Assembly (NCBI GenBank): GCA_021159445.1
Contig: JAGGRV010000134.1
Span: forward strand, 1-15,024
Origin: Deltaproteobacteria bacterium
Lineage (GTDB): Bacteria; Desulfobacterota; Dissulfuribacteria; Dissulfuribacterales; UBA3076
Direction: 5' to 3'
DNA length: 15,024 nt
Shown piece by piece: positions 6,737-12,962 of this stretch. The notes under the pieces were generated by a model. That model ran no database searches. It worked only from the letters and a program-made list of their open reading frames with translations, and was not told the DNA's origin. A program made the position numbers and the translations under genes. How positions within the stretch are numbered: position 1 is the first letter of the stretch; each line of letters starts with the position of its first letter.

Positions 6737-6814
6737 GTAACTTCTCAATAAATCTGGGCAAATCATATTTTGCGACTATCCAGTGACTGTTGCCCGGATT
6801 TATTGAGAGGTTAC
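6737..6814. repeat. 25-bp inverted repeat with 28-base loop
   Basis: Positions 6737-6761 pair with 6790-6814 over 25 consecutive base pairs, of which two are G-T wobbles (6742/6809 and 6755/6796) and none is a mismatch. The arms begin GTAACTTCTCAATAAATC and end with GGGTTAC-side complements. It stands between the divergent ubiD gene and the tRNA gene. It is far longer than needed for a terminator and lacks a flanking T-run. It may be a small palindromic mobile element (MITE-like) or a structured RNA. No clear target-site duplication was seen. Confidence 0.75.
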
Positions 6815-6819
6815 CCTTC

Positions 6820-6848
6820 TTGACGCTAACAAGCCAGTATGTTAATAA
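6820..6848 (+). promoter_or_regulatory. Candidate promoter of tRNA-Ala
   Basis: TTGACG at 6820-6825 matches the -35 consensus in five of six bases. With a 17-base spacer it is followed by TAATAA at 6843-6848, a weak -10. Transcription would start a few bases before the tRNA at 6861. The -35 is good; the -10 is the weak point. Confidence 0.35.
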
Positions 6849-6860
6849 ATTTTCGCCTGC

Positions 6861-6936
6861 GGGGCTGTAGCTCAGATGGGAGAGCGCTTGAATGGCATTC
6901 AAGAGGCCGGCGGTTCGATCCCGCCCAGCTCCACCA
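6861..6936 (+). tRNA. tRNA-Ala (anticodon GGC)
   Basis: The 76-base sequence folds as a full cloverleaf. The acceptor GGGGCTG pairs with CAGCTCC and includes the G3-U70 wobble that identifies alanine tRNAs. A D-arm (GCTC/GAGC) follows. The anticodon stem CTTGA/TCAAG holds the loop ATGGCAT with anticodon GGC, and the T-arm GGCGG/CCGCC holds TTCGATC. The 3' CCA is encoded. It reads GCC and GCU alanine codons. It stands alone between the ubiD run and the nuo region, with a strong hairpin 20 bases downstream. Confidence 0.97.
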
Positions 6937-6956
6937 ATTTGAAAAATTACTATAAC

Positions 6957-6987
6957 CGTTCAGAGTTCAAAGGTGAACCTCTGAACG
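6957..6987 (+). repeat. Hairpin repeat after the tRNA, candidate terminator
   Basis: CGTTCAGAGTTCA (6957-6969) and TGAACCTCTGAACG (6974-6987) form a stem with one bulged base and a 4-base loop. It belongs to the same TTCAGAGGTTCA repeat family seen at 1983-2044 and 7321-7340. Its place directly after the tRNA suits 3'-end formation, but no T-run follows closely, so it may simply be a repeat. Confidence 0.5.
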
Positions 6988-7035
6988 CCTAGAGATTACT
7001 ATAGGGAGGGCCTTTTCGGGTTTTTCTTAATAAGT

Positions 7036-7084
7036 AAGGGCTCCTGCTAATGAGAAATTGGCCTTCTTCTGCAGCAGGGGCCTT
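7036..7084 (+). other. Imperfect hairpin upstream of the 65-residue protein
   Basis: AAGGGCTCCTGCT (7036-7048) and AGCAGGGGCCTT (7073-7084) form an imperfect inverted repeat with an uninterrupted CCTGCT/AGCAGG core and a 24-base loop. It ends 29 bases before the start of the small gene. It could be the terminator of the upstream tRNA transcript or a leader structure of the small gene. The following sequence, ATTGTTT, is only weakly T-rich. Confidence 0.4.
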
Positions 7085-7113
7085 ATTGTTTATAGCCATG
7101 GAACTGCGGGAAA

Positions 7114-7311
7114 ATGTCTGACCCTAAACGCAAGAATAGAGACCCGGACCGAGAGCTTAAGCTCCGCGAAGAGGAGATGATACTCAAGGTCACAAAGGAA
7201 ATAGTAGTAAAATTTATAGAAATGGGAAGGGTTACACCTACTTCCTTTGAAGATGTCTTTGAGCTTGTATACCGGACAGTCGCATCTGCCCAATCAACGC
7301 ATAGCAGGTAA
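7114..7311 (+). CDS. Small conserved-looking protein of unknown function (65 aa)
   Basis: I do not recognise a named family. The 65-residue product begins with a charged segment (about 1-20, rich in Lys, Arg, Asp and Glu). A helix-forming core with alternating hydrophobic residues follows (MILKVTKEIVVKFIEMGRV, about 22-40), then TPTSFEDVFELVYRTVA (41-57). It has no signal peptide, membrane segment or cysteines. The core resembles small helical proteins I recall from Desulfobacterota genomes, but that is memory, not a search. The Shine-Dalgarno site is weak (CGGG close to the ATG). Codon use looks like that of the neighbours and the residue pattern is protein-like, which favours a real gene. 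It lies between tRNA-Ala and the nuo leader. Confidence 0.6.
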   Translation: MSDPKRKNRDPDRELKLREEEMILKVTKEIVVKFIEMGRVTPTSFEDVFELVYRTVASAQSTHSR

Positions 7312-7343
7312 CCATATTTGTAACCGTTCACGGGTTCAAGTGT

Positions 7344-7376
7344 CGCTCAAGTTTACTGAGTGAGGATTCATTTTTT
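7344..7376 (+). terminator. Weak candidate terminator of the 65-residue gene
   Basis: CGCTCA (7344-7349) pairs with TGAGTG (7357-7362) around a 7-base loop, with one G-T pair. Six T residues follow at 7371-7376, after an 8-base gap. The gap makes it a poor match to an intrinsic terminator, although the location fits. Confidence 0.3.
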
Positions 7377-7460
7377 GTCTTGACAGCCGGGTTCTCTTGT
7401 GATAGTTGAATCCACCAAAGTCAGTAATGTAAAACATGGACAAAGGTGAAAAACAGCATC

Positions 7461-7489
7461 TTGACTTTGGATGTGGAAAGGCATATACA
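7461..7489 (+). promoter_or_regulatory. Candidate upstream nuo promoter
   Basis: TTGACT (7461-7466, five of six) and TATACA (7484-7489, four of six) are separated by 17 bases. It lies two bases before a second, slightly better promoter, so the nuo operon may have tandem promoters. Confidence 0.4.
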
Positions 7490-7490
7490 C

Positions 7491-7518
7491 TTGACATCAA
7501 TAATACTTGAACAATAAT
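7491..7518 (+). promoter_or_regulatory. Candidate main nuo promoter
   Basis: TTGACA (7491-7496, perfect) and AATAAT (7513-7518, five of six) are separated by 16 bases. Transcription would start near 7525, giving a leader of about 90 bases before nuoA at 7614. That leader contains the terminator-like hairpin at 7535-7566. Confidence 0.5.
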
Positions 7519-7534
7519 TTTTTCTTAATAATGG

Positions 7535-7566
7535 CGCTGAAACTGAAGTGTGGTTCAGCGATTTTT
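7535..7566 (+). terminator. Terminator-like hairpin in the nuo leader
   Basis: CGCTGAA (7535-7541) and TTCAGCG (7554-7560) form a perfect 7-bp stem with a 12-base loop, followed by A and five T residues (7562-7566). This is the shape of an intrinsic terminator. It sits after both candidate promoters and 48 bases before nuoA, so it would act as an attenuator if the promoters are real, or end upstream transcripts if a further promoter lies below it. Confidence 0.5.
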
Positions 7567-7613
7567 GTACTATTAATGGTTTGGGATTTATTTGCGAGAG
7601 GAGGGCTATTGAC

Positions 7614-7982
7614 ATGATGAGCGGTTTTGAGACCATTGTCATGTATCTTGGCATGTCGCTGCTGGTGGTGATTCTCATGCTTGCCGGAGCATACGTCCTT
7701 GGGCCTTCTCGTCCCAACGCCAGTAAACACAGTACTTATGAATGTGGTATGCCACTCCTGCATCTTGCCCATACTCGTCGTTATACCGTCAAGTATTTCC
7801 TTGTTGCAATACTCTTTTTGGTATTCGATCTGGAAACAGTTTTGATTTTTCCCTTGGCTGTCAGATATCGTGAATTGGCTGCAGTTGGTTGGGGCGCTTT
7901 TTTTGAGATATTCATCTTTGTGGCGATCCTATTGGCCGGTCTTATTTATGCCATAAAAAAAGGCGCCATAGAGTGGGATTAA
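7614..7982 (+). CDS. nuoA: Complex I subunit NuoA
   Basis: NuoA is a small membrane subunit at the junction of the quinone chamber and the proton-pumping arm. The 122-residue protein has three membrane segments (about 8-30, 60-82 and 93-115). The conserved loop YECG (42-45) is followed by the second segment with FDLETV, where D72 and E74 match the conserved acidic pair. I chose the ATG at 7614 because AGAGGAGGG lies eight to nine bases upstream; an earlier in-frame start would add 22 residues that do not fit the family. First gene of the nuo run, 13 bases before nuoB. Confidence 0.95.
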   Translation: MMSGFETIVMYLGMSLLVVILMLAGAYVLGPSRPNASKHSTYECGMPLLHLAHTRRYTVKYFLVAILFLVFDLETVLIFPLAVRYRELAAVGWGAFFEIFIFVAILLAGLIYAIKKGAIEWD

Positions 7983-7995
7983 GGAGAGAGTACGT

Positions 7996-8505
7996 ATGGG
8001 GGAAATACAGGCATACAATGGCGGTGGATGGATAGCCACCAAGCTGGAGTGGTTGATTAACTGGGGACGGAAAAGATCACCGTGGCCTCTCCCTTTTGGT
8101 ACTGCCTGTTGCGGTATCGAGATGATGTGCGCTCTGGCCGCAGGCTACGATATGGCAAGATTCGGGGCTGAACGGCCCAGCTTTTCTCCGCGTCAGGCAG
8201 ACGTGCTGATACAGGCAGGTACCATAAATCTGAAGTTAGCCCCTGTTTTTAAGAAGATATACGACCAGATGGCTGAGCCCAGATGTGTTATTTCCATGGG
8301 TGCCTGTGCCAGCAGCGGAGGAGTTTTCAGGACATATGCCACGCTTCAGGGTATTGACAAGCTCGTGCCCGTGGATATTTACATTCCAGGGTGTCCTCCA
8401 AGGCCTGAGGCCCTTTTGCAGGCCCTGTTGATGTTTATCGAAAAGACTGAGAAGAGTCAGCCTATTACACATAAGAAGTACTCTGACTTATTGGTGGGTA
8501 CCTAG
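7996..8505 (+). CDS. nuoB: Complex I subunit NuoB (N2 cluster)
   Basis: NuoB carries the terminal 4Fe-4S cluster N2, which hands electrons to the quinone. All four ligands are present: the adjacent C38 and C39 in GTACCGIEM, C104 in MGACASSGG, and C133 in PGCPPRPEAL. Their spacings (66 between C38 and C104, 94 between C39 and C133) equal those in known complex I subunits. The 169-residue length is usual. A GGAGAGA site lies just upstream of the ATG. The gene is directly followed by nuoC with a two-base gap. Confidence 0.97.
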   Translation: MGEIQAYNGGGWIATKLEWLINWGRKRSPWPLPFGTACCGIEMMCALAAGYDMARFGAERPSFSPRQADVLIQAGTINLKLAPVFKKIYDQMAEPRCVISMGACASSGGVFRTYATLQGIDKLVPVDIYIPGCPPRPEALLQALLMFIEKTEKSQPITHKKYSDLLVGT

Positions 8506-8507
8506 CC

Positions 8508-9080
8508 ATGGATCTCAAGAAGAGAGTAGAACAATATCTTGGGCCTGAAGGCCTTGTTGTGGCCATGACTGAATGTCAAGGCGACCTCAGTGCAGAGGTT
8601 CCAAAGAAGAATATTCTTGATGTAATGCACCTCCTGCGGGATACACCTGATCTCGGTTTTAATTTTCTGAGTGACGTGTTTGGGGTGGATAATCTCGACT
8701 TGAATAAGCCCAAGAAAAAACCTAAGAAAAAAACAGAAGAAGGTGAGGGCGCAGAGGCAGAAGAAGAACCAAAAGAGAAAGGGCCGTCTCCACCCCGCTA
8801 TGAAGTAGTTTACCTGCTGCTTTGTCTTGAGCGCAATGAGCGCCTGCAGGTAAAGGTGCGCGTGGCGGAGGACGATATGGAGGTGGACAGCCTGTATCCC
8901 ATATGGAAGGCCTCAGATTGGCCTGAGCGGGAGATATTTGACATGTTTGGCATACGCTTTAAGGGCCATCCCAATCTCAAGAGACTCCTGATGTGGGACG
9001 ATTTCCCAGCGCATCCGCTCCGCAAGGACTATCCCTTGGAAGGGCAGGGAGAAGAACGTCACCTGGTATACGACGATTAG
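8508..9080 (+). CDS. nuoC: Complex I subunit NuoC with a charged insert
   Basis: NuoC is a peripheral-arm subunit that packs against NuoD. The 190-residue protein has the N-terminal fold up to about residue 64 and the 30-kDa signature in its second half: LYPIWKASDWPEREIFDMFG (129-148), then GHPNLKRLLMWDDFPAHPLRKDYPL (153-177). Between them, residues about 67-97 are a Lys/Glu/Pro-rich low-complexity insert (KPKKKPKKK then EGEGAEAEEEPKEKG). In ordinary NuoC this point is a short loop before the strand YEVVYLLLCL. The reading frame stays open and the flanking motifs are intact, so this is an insertion, not a frameshift. It is fused to neither NuoB nor NuoD. Confidence 0.94.
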   Translation: MDLKKRVEQYLGPEGLVVAMTECQGDLSAEVPKKNILDVMHLLRDTPDLGFNFLSDVFGVDNLDLNKPKKKPKKKTEEGEGAEAEEEPKEKGPSPPRYEVVYLLLCLERNERLQVKVRVAEDDMEVDSLYPIWKASDWPEREIFDMFGIRFKGHPNLKRLLMWDDFPAHPLRKDYPLEGQGEERHLVYDD

Positions 9081-9085
9081 GAGAA

Positions 9086-10231
9086 ATGAAGGTGAATCAG
9101 AATCCCACTTCTCAGACCAGTTACGAGTCAGATAACTATGTAACTATAAATATTGGTCCTTCTCATCCGTCCATGCATGGTACCCTCCGTATAATCACTA
9201 TGACGGATGGAGAGACTATAGTTAAGGCCGAACCAGATATAGGTTATCTTCACCGGGGCGTGGAGAAGCTGGGGGAGAGTCTTACTTACCATCAATTCAT
9301 TCCTATTACGGATAGGCTTAACTACTGTTCCGCCATTCCCAACAACGTGTCGTATGAGATGGCCGTGGAGAAGTTGATGGGTGTTGAGGTCCCTGAGAAG
9401 GCCCAGCTTATCCGGGTCATCATGATGGAACTTGCCAGGATTGCAGATCACCAGGTCTGTATAGGTATCCTTGGCGTGGACCTTGGGGCCTTTACGCCAT
9501 TTTTCTATCTTATCATACAGCGTGAAGAGATCTACGAGATATTCGAGTGGTTCAACGGCGCAAGGCTGACCAATACCTTTGGCCGTATCGGCGGAGTGGA
9601 TGCCGATCTGCCTGATGACTTCGAGGAGAGGTGGGAGGAGCTCAAACCCAATGTGCGGAAGGCCAATGATGAGACTGAAAAGCTCCTTACTCACAACCGC
9701 ATCTGGATGGACCGTACCATAGGCATCAGTGCCTTTTCTGCAGAGGACGCCCTGAACCGGGGCTTTACAGGTCCCTGCCTGAGGGCATGCGGGGTCAAGA
9801 GGGACTTGAGAATAGATGAACCCTACTGCATGTATGACAAATTCAAGTTTGAAGTGCCGGTCGGGAAAAATGGAGACGTATTTGATCGTTACATCGTGCG
9901 TATGATCGAGATGGAGGAGTCGCTCAAGATCATTGATCAGGCATACAAGCTTTACAAGGAAATGCCCTCTGATGCCCCTCTGATGGCAAGGGTGCCCAAG
10001 GTCATCAAACCCCCGGCAGGTGAAGTATATAGTGCTTTAGAGTCTCCTAACGGGGAGCTGGGCTTCTTTGTAAAGAGCAATGGTTCTGCCAACCCTTATC
10101 GAATCAGGATAAGGCCCCCATGTTACATGATGTTTCAGGCCCTTCCCGAGTTGGTTAAGGGGGAAATGGTGGCCGATTTGATAGCGTGTATCAGTAGTCT
10201 TAACATCATTGCTGGCGAATTGGACAGGTAA
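9086..10231 (+). CDS. nuoD: Complex I subunit NuoD
   Basis: NuoD (49-kDa subunit) forms most of the quinone-binding pocket with NuoB. The 381-residue protein has GPSHPSMHGTLR (24-35), with H31 at the quinone-binding histidine position. Y80 (DRLNY) is the conserved quinone tyrosine, and D132 (GVDLGAF) matches the acidic residue linked to proton coupling; their spacings match Thermus Nqo4. It ends with the usual LNIIAGELDR. The ATG at 9086 has AGGAG only two bases away. The GTG two codons later (9092) has an 8-base spacing and may be used instead. A longer open frame begins at 8993 inside nuoC and is not credible. Confidence 0.95.
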   Translation: MKVNQNPTSQTSYESDNYVTINIGPSHPSMHGTLRIITMTDGETIVKAEPDIGYLHRGVEKLGESLTYHQFIPITDRLNYCSAIPNNVSYEMAVEKLMGVEVPEKAQLIRVIMMELARIADHQVCIGILGVDLGAFTPFFYLIIQREEIYEIFEWFNGARLTNTFGRIGGVDADLPDDFEERWEELKPNVRKANDETEKLLTHNRIWMDRTIGISAFSAEDALNRGFTGPCLRACGVKRDLRIDEPYCMYDKFKFEVPVGKNGDVFDRYIVRMIEMEESLKIIDQAYKLYKEMPSDAPLMARVPKVIKPPAGEVYSALESPNGELGFFVKSNGSANPYRIRIRPPCYMMFQALPELVKGEMVADLIACISSLNIIAGELDR

Positions 10232-10245
10232 GGAGGCTGATGCCC

Positions 10246-11286
10246 ATGGATGACTGGCTAATCGCAATTATTAAGGTCGTTTGCATCTGGGTATGGGTTT
10301 TGCTCATAGCTGTGGTCATGACCTGGGTAGAAAGGCGAGGTGCAGGTTTGATACAGGACAGGCCGGGTCCGAACCGCGCCGGTCCTTGGGGACTGTTCCA
10401 GCCCTTAGCAGATGGAATCAAGCTCTTTACCAAGGAAGAGATAATACCCACAAAGGCCCGGAAGATTCTCTATATCCTGGGTCCTTTGCTTTTTTCTCTT
10501 CCGGCCTTCTCGGCCTATGCGGTTGTGCCCTTTGGAGACAAGATTATCCTCGGAGGCAAGGAGATAATACTCCAGGTCTCTGATGTAAATATAGGGTTTC
10601 TCTTCATATTAGCCATTGGGTCCATGGGAGTGTACGGGGTAATATTGGGCGGTTGGGGCTCCACTAATAAGTATTCGATCCTTGGAGGTCTGAGGTCTAC
10701 TGCCCAGATGGTTTCATACGAAGTGCCGCTGGGGCTGGCTTTGCTGGCTATTGTGTTCGTGTATGGCACCTTCAGCTTGAGAGATATCTCTCTTGCTCAG
10801 CAGGGGACTTTTTTGGGATTTCTCCCAAATTGGGGGATATTCAAACAGCCCTTGGGATTCATCCTGTTCATTGTGGCTGCCTATGCAGAGGCCAACCGTG
10901 TGCCGTTTGACTTGCCTGAGGCGGAAAGTGAAATTGTTTCGGGCTACCATACAGAGTACGGCTCGATGCGACTGGGGCTTTATCTCTTTGGGGAGTATGT
11001 GAACCTGGTAACGATATCCGGTGTTATCGTCGCCCTTTACTTTGGCTCTTGGCATATGCCATATATTGACTTAGGCGCATATCTCGGGCCCATATCATGG
11101 GGAATAGTGTCTTTCTGTATATTTTTCCTAAAGGTATCGTTCTTCCTGTGGATGTTTGTATGGGTCAGGTGGACCTTGCCTCGGTTCAGGTATGATCAGG
11201 TTATGGGTCTTGGGTGGAGAGGGCTGATTCCTCTTGCACTGTTTAATATCTTCATTACTGCGCTGTTTATTCAGCTTACGGTCTAG
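10246..11286 (+). CDS. nuoH: Complex I subunit NuoH
   Basis: NuoH is the membrane subunit that joins the quinone pocket to the proton-pumping arm. About eight hydrophobic segments are visible. The family signatures are ERRGAGLIQDRPGPNRAGPWG near the N-terminus and AEANRVPFDLPEAESEIVSG with the following YHTEYG, the charged loop that lines the quinone channel. I chose the ATG at 10246, which has AGGAGG nine bases upstream (346 residues). The ATG at 10240, two codons earlier, has only a 3-base spacing. It directly follows nuoD: the genes for NuoE, NuoF and NuoG, found between nuoD and nuoH in 14-gene operons, are absent here. Confidence 0.95.
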   Translation: MDDWLIAIIKVVCIWVWVLLIAVVMTWVERRGAGLIQDRPGPNRAGPWGLFQPLADGIKLFTKEEIIPTKARKILYILGPLLFSLPAFSAYAVVPFGDKIILGGKEIILQVSDVNIGFLFILAIGSMGVYGVILGGWGSTNKYSILGGLRSTAQMVSYEVPLGLALLAIVFVYGTFSLRDISLAQQGTFLGFLPNWGIFKQPLGFILFIVAAYAEANRVPFDLPEAESEIVSGYHTEYGSMRLGLYLFGEYVNLVTISGVIVALYFGSWHMPYIDLGAYLGPISWGIVSFCIFFLKVSFFLWMFVWVRWTLPRFRYDQVMGLGWRGLIPLALFNIFITALFIQLTV

Positions 11287-11298
11287 TCGGAGCACATC

Positions 11299-12039
11299 AT
11301 GGCCAAACCGGTTATCAAAAAGGAATACACCCTGACTGAACGGATCTATCTGTGGGAGATCCTGAAGGGTATGAAGCTCACATGGGGACATTTCTGGTTT
11401 AATTTTAAGGCGTGCTGGAGGCCTGGACCCCATACGATTCCAACATGCTGGCAGTACCCGGAGGATCGCACCAGAGAAATCTCTCCTATCTTTCGCGGTG
11501 AACATATGTTGCAAAAGGACGATAAAGGCAGGGAGAAGTGTATTGCGTGTGGGATGTGCGCAAAGATTTGTCCGGCAAAGTGTATTACGATAAAAAAGGG
11601 CAAAAGAAAGGAAGGCGAGGAAGATAAGTACGCTGCAAAGACATATCCCGCATCCTTTGAAATAGACCTTTTGCGGTGTATTTTCTGCGGTTTCTGCCAG
11701 GAGGTATGTCCTAAGGAAGCCATTGTTCTGGGGCAGAATTTCGAGTTGGCCAGGTATACCAAAGAAGAGTGCATTCTGGATAAACGTAAGCTTCTTTTAA
11801 ATTATCGTAAGGCCAAGGAAGAGGGTAAACTCAGGCCGCCCAGGAAGCGTGTTCCAGTTGTCCCAGCGCCGCCTAAGCCGGAGAAGGCTGAGGGTGCTGA
11901 GGCGAAAGAAGGCAAGGCTGCGGCCGTAGGCAAAGCCAAGAAAAAGTCGGTTGCCAAGAAAAAGGCGGCTGAGAAGGTTGATGTTACAGAGAAGCCTGAA
12001 AGCGTTGAGAAGAAAGAGGCCGCGGAGAAGGAAGAATAA
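11299..12039 (+). CDS. nuoI: Complex I subunit NuoI with a Lys/Ala/Glu-rich C-terminal tail
   Basis: NuoI carries clusters N6a and N6b, which lead electrons towards NuoB. The two 8-iron ferredoxin-type motifs are complete: C81-C84-C87-C91 and C127-C130-C133-C137. Residues 1-178 are a normal NuoI. Residues about 179-246 form an extra tail rich in Lys, Ala, Glu, Pro and Val (PVVPAPPKPEKAEGAEAKEG, later KAKKKSVAKKK), resembling the disordered tails of histone-H1-like proteins. No cofactor motif is visible in it. GGAG lies six bases before the ATG. The tail is in frame and ends 34 bases before nuoJ. Its role is unknown. Confidence 0.94.
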   Translation: MAKPVIKKEYTLTERIYLWEILKGMKLTWGHFWFNFKACWRPGPHTIPTCWQYPEDRTREISPIFRGEHMLQKDDKGREKCIACGMCAKICPAKCITIKKGKRKEGEEDKYAAKTYPASFEIDLLRCIFCGFCQEVCPKEAIVLGQNFELARYTKEECILDKRKLLLNYRKAKEEGKLRPPRKRVPVVPAPPKPEKAEGAEAKEGKAAAVGKAKKKSVAKKKAAEKVDVTEKPESVEKKEAAEKEE

Positions 12040-12073
12040 ATAAGGTGTTGAGAATAACTGTTAGAGGAATTGG

Positions 12074-12580
12074 GTGATTGATATGGATCTATATTTCTGG
12101 GTATTTGCCAGCATGTCAGTTCTGGCCGGGCTATTTACCATAGCCGCAAGGGACGCATTGCCTAGTGCCATGGGACTGCTTACAGTTTTTATTGCTCTTG
12201 CCAGCCTGTATCTCCATCTGCATGCCCCATTGCTCGCTATTTTTCAGGTAGCTATTTATGCCGGGGCCATCCTGATCTTGATAGTGTTTGTCATGATGCT
12301 TCTAATGGCTCCAGGTGAAAGGTTGTCGGCCATACAGGCCAATGTCTCATATAGGGGCTCTGGTGCCCTACTCGGGTTGTGTCTGATTGGTCTTGTAGCA
12401 GTCGGGACAAAGGGCGTGTCTAACATAGTATCTATGAAGGGAGTGCCTGAAGGATTTGGAAACCCATCGATGTTTGGTGATTTGTTTTTCCGGGACTTTT
12501 TGCTTCATTTTGAAGTCGTATCCGTACTCTTGCTTGTAGCACTGATTGGCGGGATCTACCTATGCAAGAAGAAACTTTAA
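12074..12580 (+). CDS. nuoJ: Complex I subunit NuoJ
   Basis: NuoJ is a membrane subunit with five hydrophobic segments. The segment containing QVAIYAGAILILIVFVMMLL carries the conserved Tyr-Ala-Gly that forms a pi-bulge linked to coupling between the quinone site and proton pumping. The product has 168 residues from the GTG at 12074, for which GAGGA lies five bases upstream. An ATG three codons later (12083) is possible. The start overlaps a GTGATTGA unit like the repeat at 2958-2973. It follows nuoI and precedes nuoK by 13 bases. Confidence 0.92.
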   Translation: MIDMDLYFWVFASMSVLAGLFTIAARDALPSAMGLLTVFIALASLYLHLHAPLLAIFQVAIYAGAILILIVFVMMLLMAPGERLSAIQANVSYRGSGALLGLCLIGLVAVGTKGVSNIVSMKGVPEGFGNPSMFGDLFFRDFLLHFEVVSVLLLVALIGGIYLCKKKL

Positions 12581-12593
12581 GAGAGAGGGCTGA

Positions 12594-12896
12594 ATGGCAA
12601 CGCTCACACATTATATAGTCTTGTCATCAATACTCTTTGGCTTAGGGGCCATTGGTTTTTGTACCAGGAGAAATGCCTTGATTCTGTTTATGTCTATTGA
12701 GCTTATGCTCAACGCAGCAAATTTGCTGCTGGTGGCCTTTTCCAATTTTATGGCCGATATGGCAGGACAGGTTATGGTCCTTTTCATCTTTGCAGTGGCT
12801 GCGGCTGAAGTTGCTGTAGGCCTTGCGATACTAATAGGTCTATTCAGGCATGTTCGGGAAGTGGACATAACCAAATTTAATGTCTTGAAATGGTAA
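12594..12896 (+). CDS. nuoK: Complex I subunit NuoK
   Basis: NuoK is a three-helix membrane subunit related to the MrpC antiporter subunit. Its exact length of 100 residues is normal. The two conserved membrane glutamates of the proton pathway are present: E36 in FMSIELMLN and E72 in VAAAEVAVG. A GAGAGAGGG site precedes the ATG. A 66-base gap with a hairpin and T-run separates it from nuoL, unlike the tight spacing elsewhere in the run. Confidence 0.96.
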   Translation: MATLTHYIVLSSILFGLGAIGFCTRRNALILFMSIELMLNAANLLLVAFSNFMADMAGQVMVLFIFAVAAAEVAVGLAILIGLFRHVREVDITKFNVLKW

Positions 12897-12907
12897 AAAA
12901 ACTATAT

Positions 12908-12926
12908 ACAGCCATAGCTGTTTTTT
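12908..12926 (+). terminator. Terminator-like hairpin between nuoK and nuoL
   Basis: ACAGC (12908-12912) and GCTGT (12917-12921) form a 5-bp stem with a 4-base loop, followed by five more T residues (12922-12926). The shape is that of a weak intrinsic terminator. It is likely leaky, since nuoL follows on the same strand with its own AGGGAG site at 12951-12956. Confidence 0.45.
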
Positions 12927-12962
12927 GCTGCGCAATTAGGCCGTTTATTTAGGGAGCTGTTC

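Larger units (their letters stand above)
7312..7613 (+). other. Long leader between the small gene and nuoA
   Basis: This 302-base stretch has no convincing gene. In order it holds a TTCACGGGTTCA-type repeat (7321-7340), a 6-bp hairpin (7344-7362) followed after eight bases by six T residues (7371-7376), a TTGACA at 7380-7385, two sigma70-like promoters (7461-7518), a terminator-like hairpin (7535-7566), and the nuoA ribosome-binding site. A 24-codon open frame at 7436-7510 lacks a ribosome-binding site. Confidence 0.6.

Noticed and set aside
7098..7121. Seven-codon frame overlapping the start of the 65-residue gene
   Set aside because: It is too short to judge and lacks a clear ribosome-binding site; chance is sufficient.
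7436..7510. 24-codon open frame in the nuo leader, a possible leader peptide
   Set aside because: It has no Shine-Dalgarno site and spans both candidate promoters, so it would not be fully transcribed from them.
9128..9694. 188-codon minus-strand open frame inside nuoD
   Set aside because: It is antisense to a well-supported nuoD and has no independent start signal or motif.
11833..12039. Frameshift or fusion of a second gene at the end of nuoI
   Set aside because: The frame is continuous, no start signal or known domain is present, and the tail ends at a normal stop before nuoJ, so it is better read as a disordered extension.
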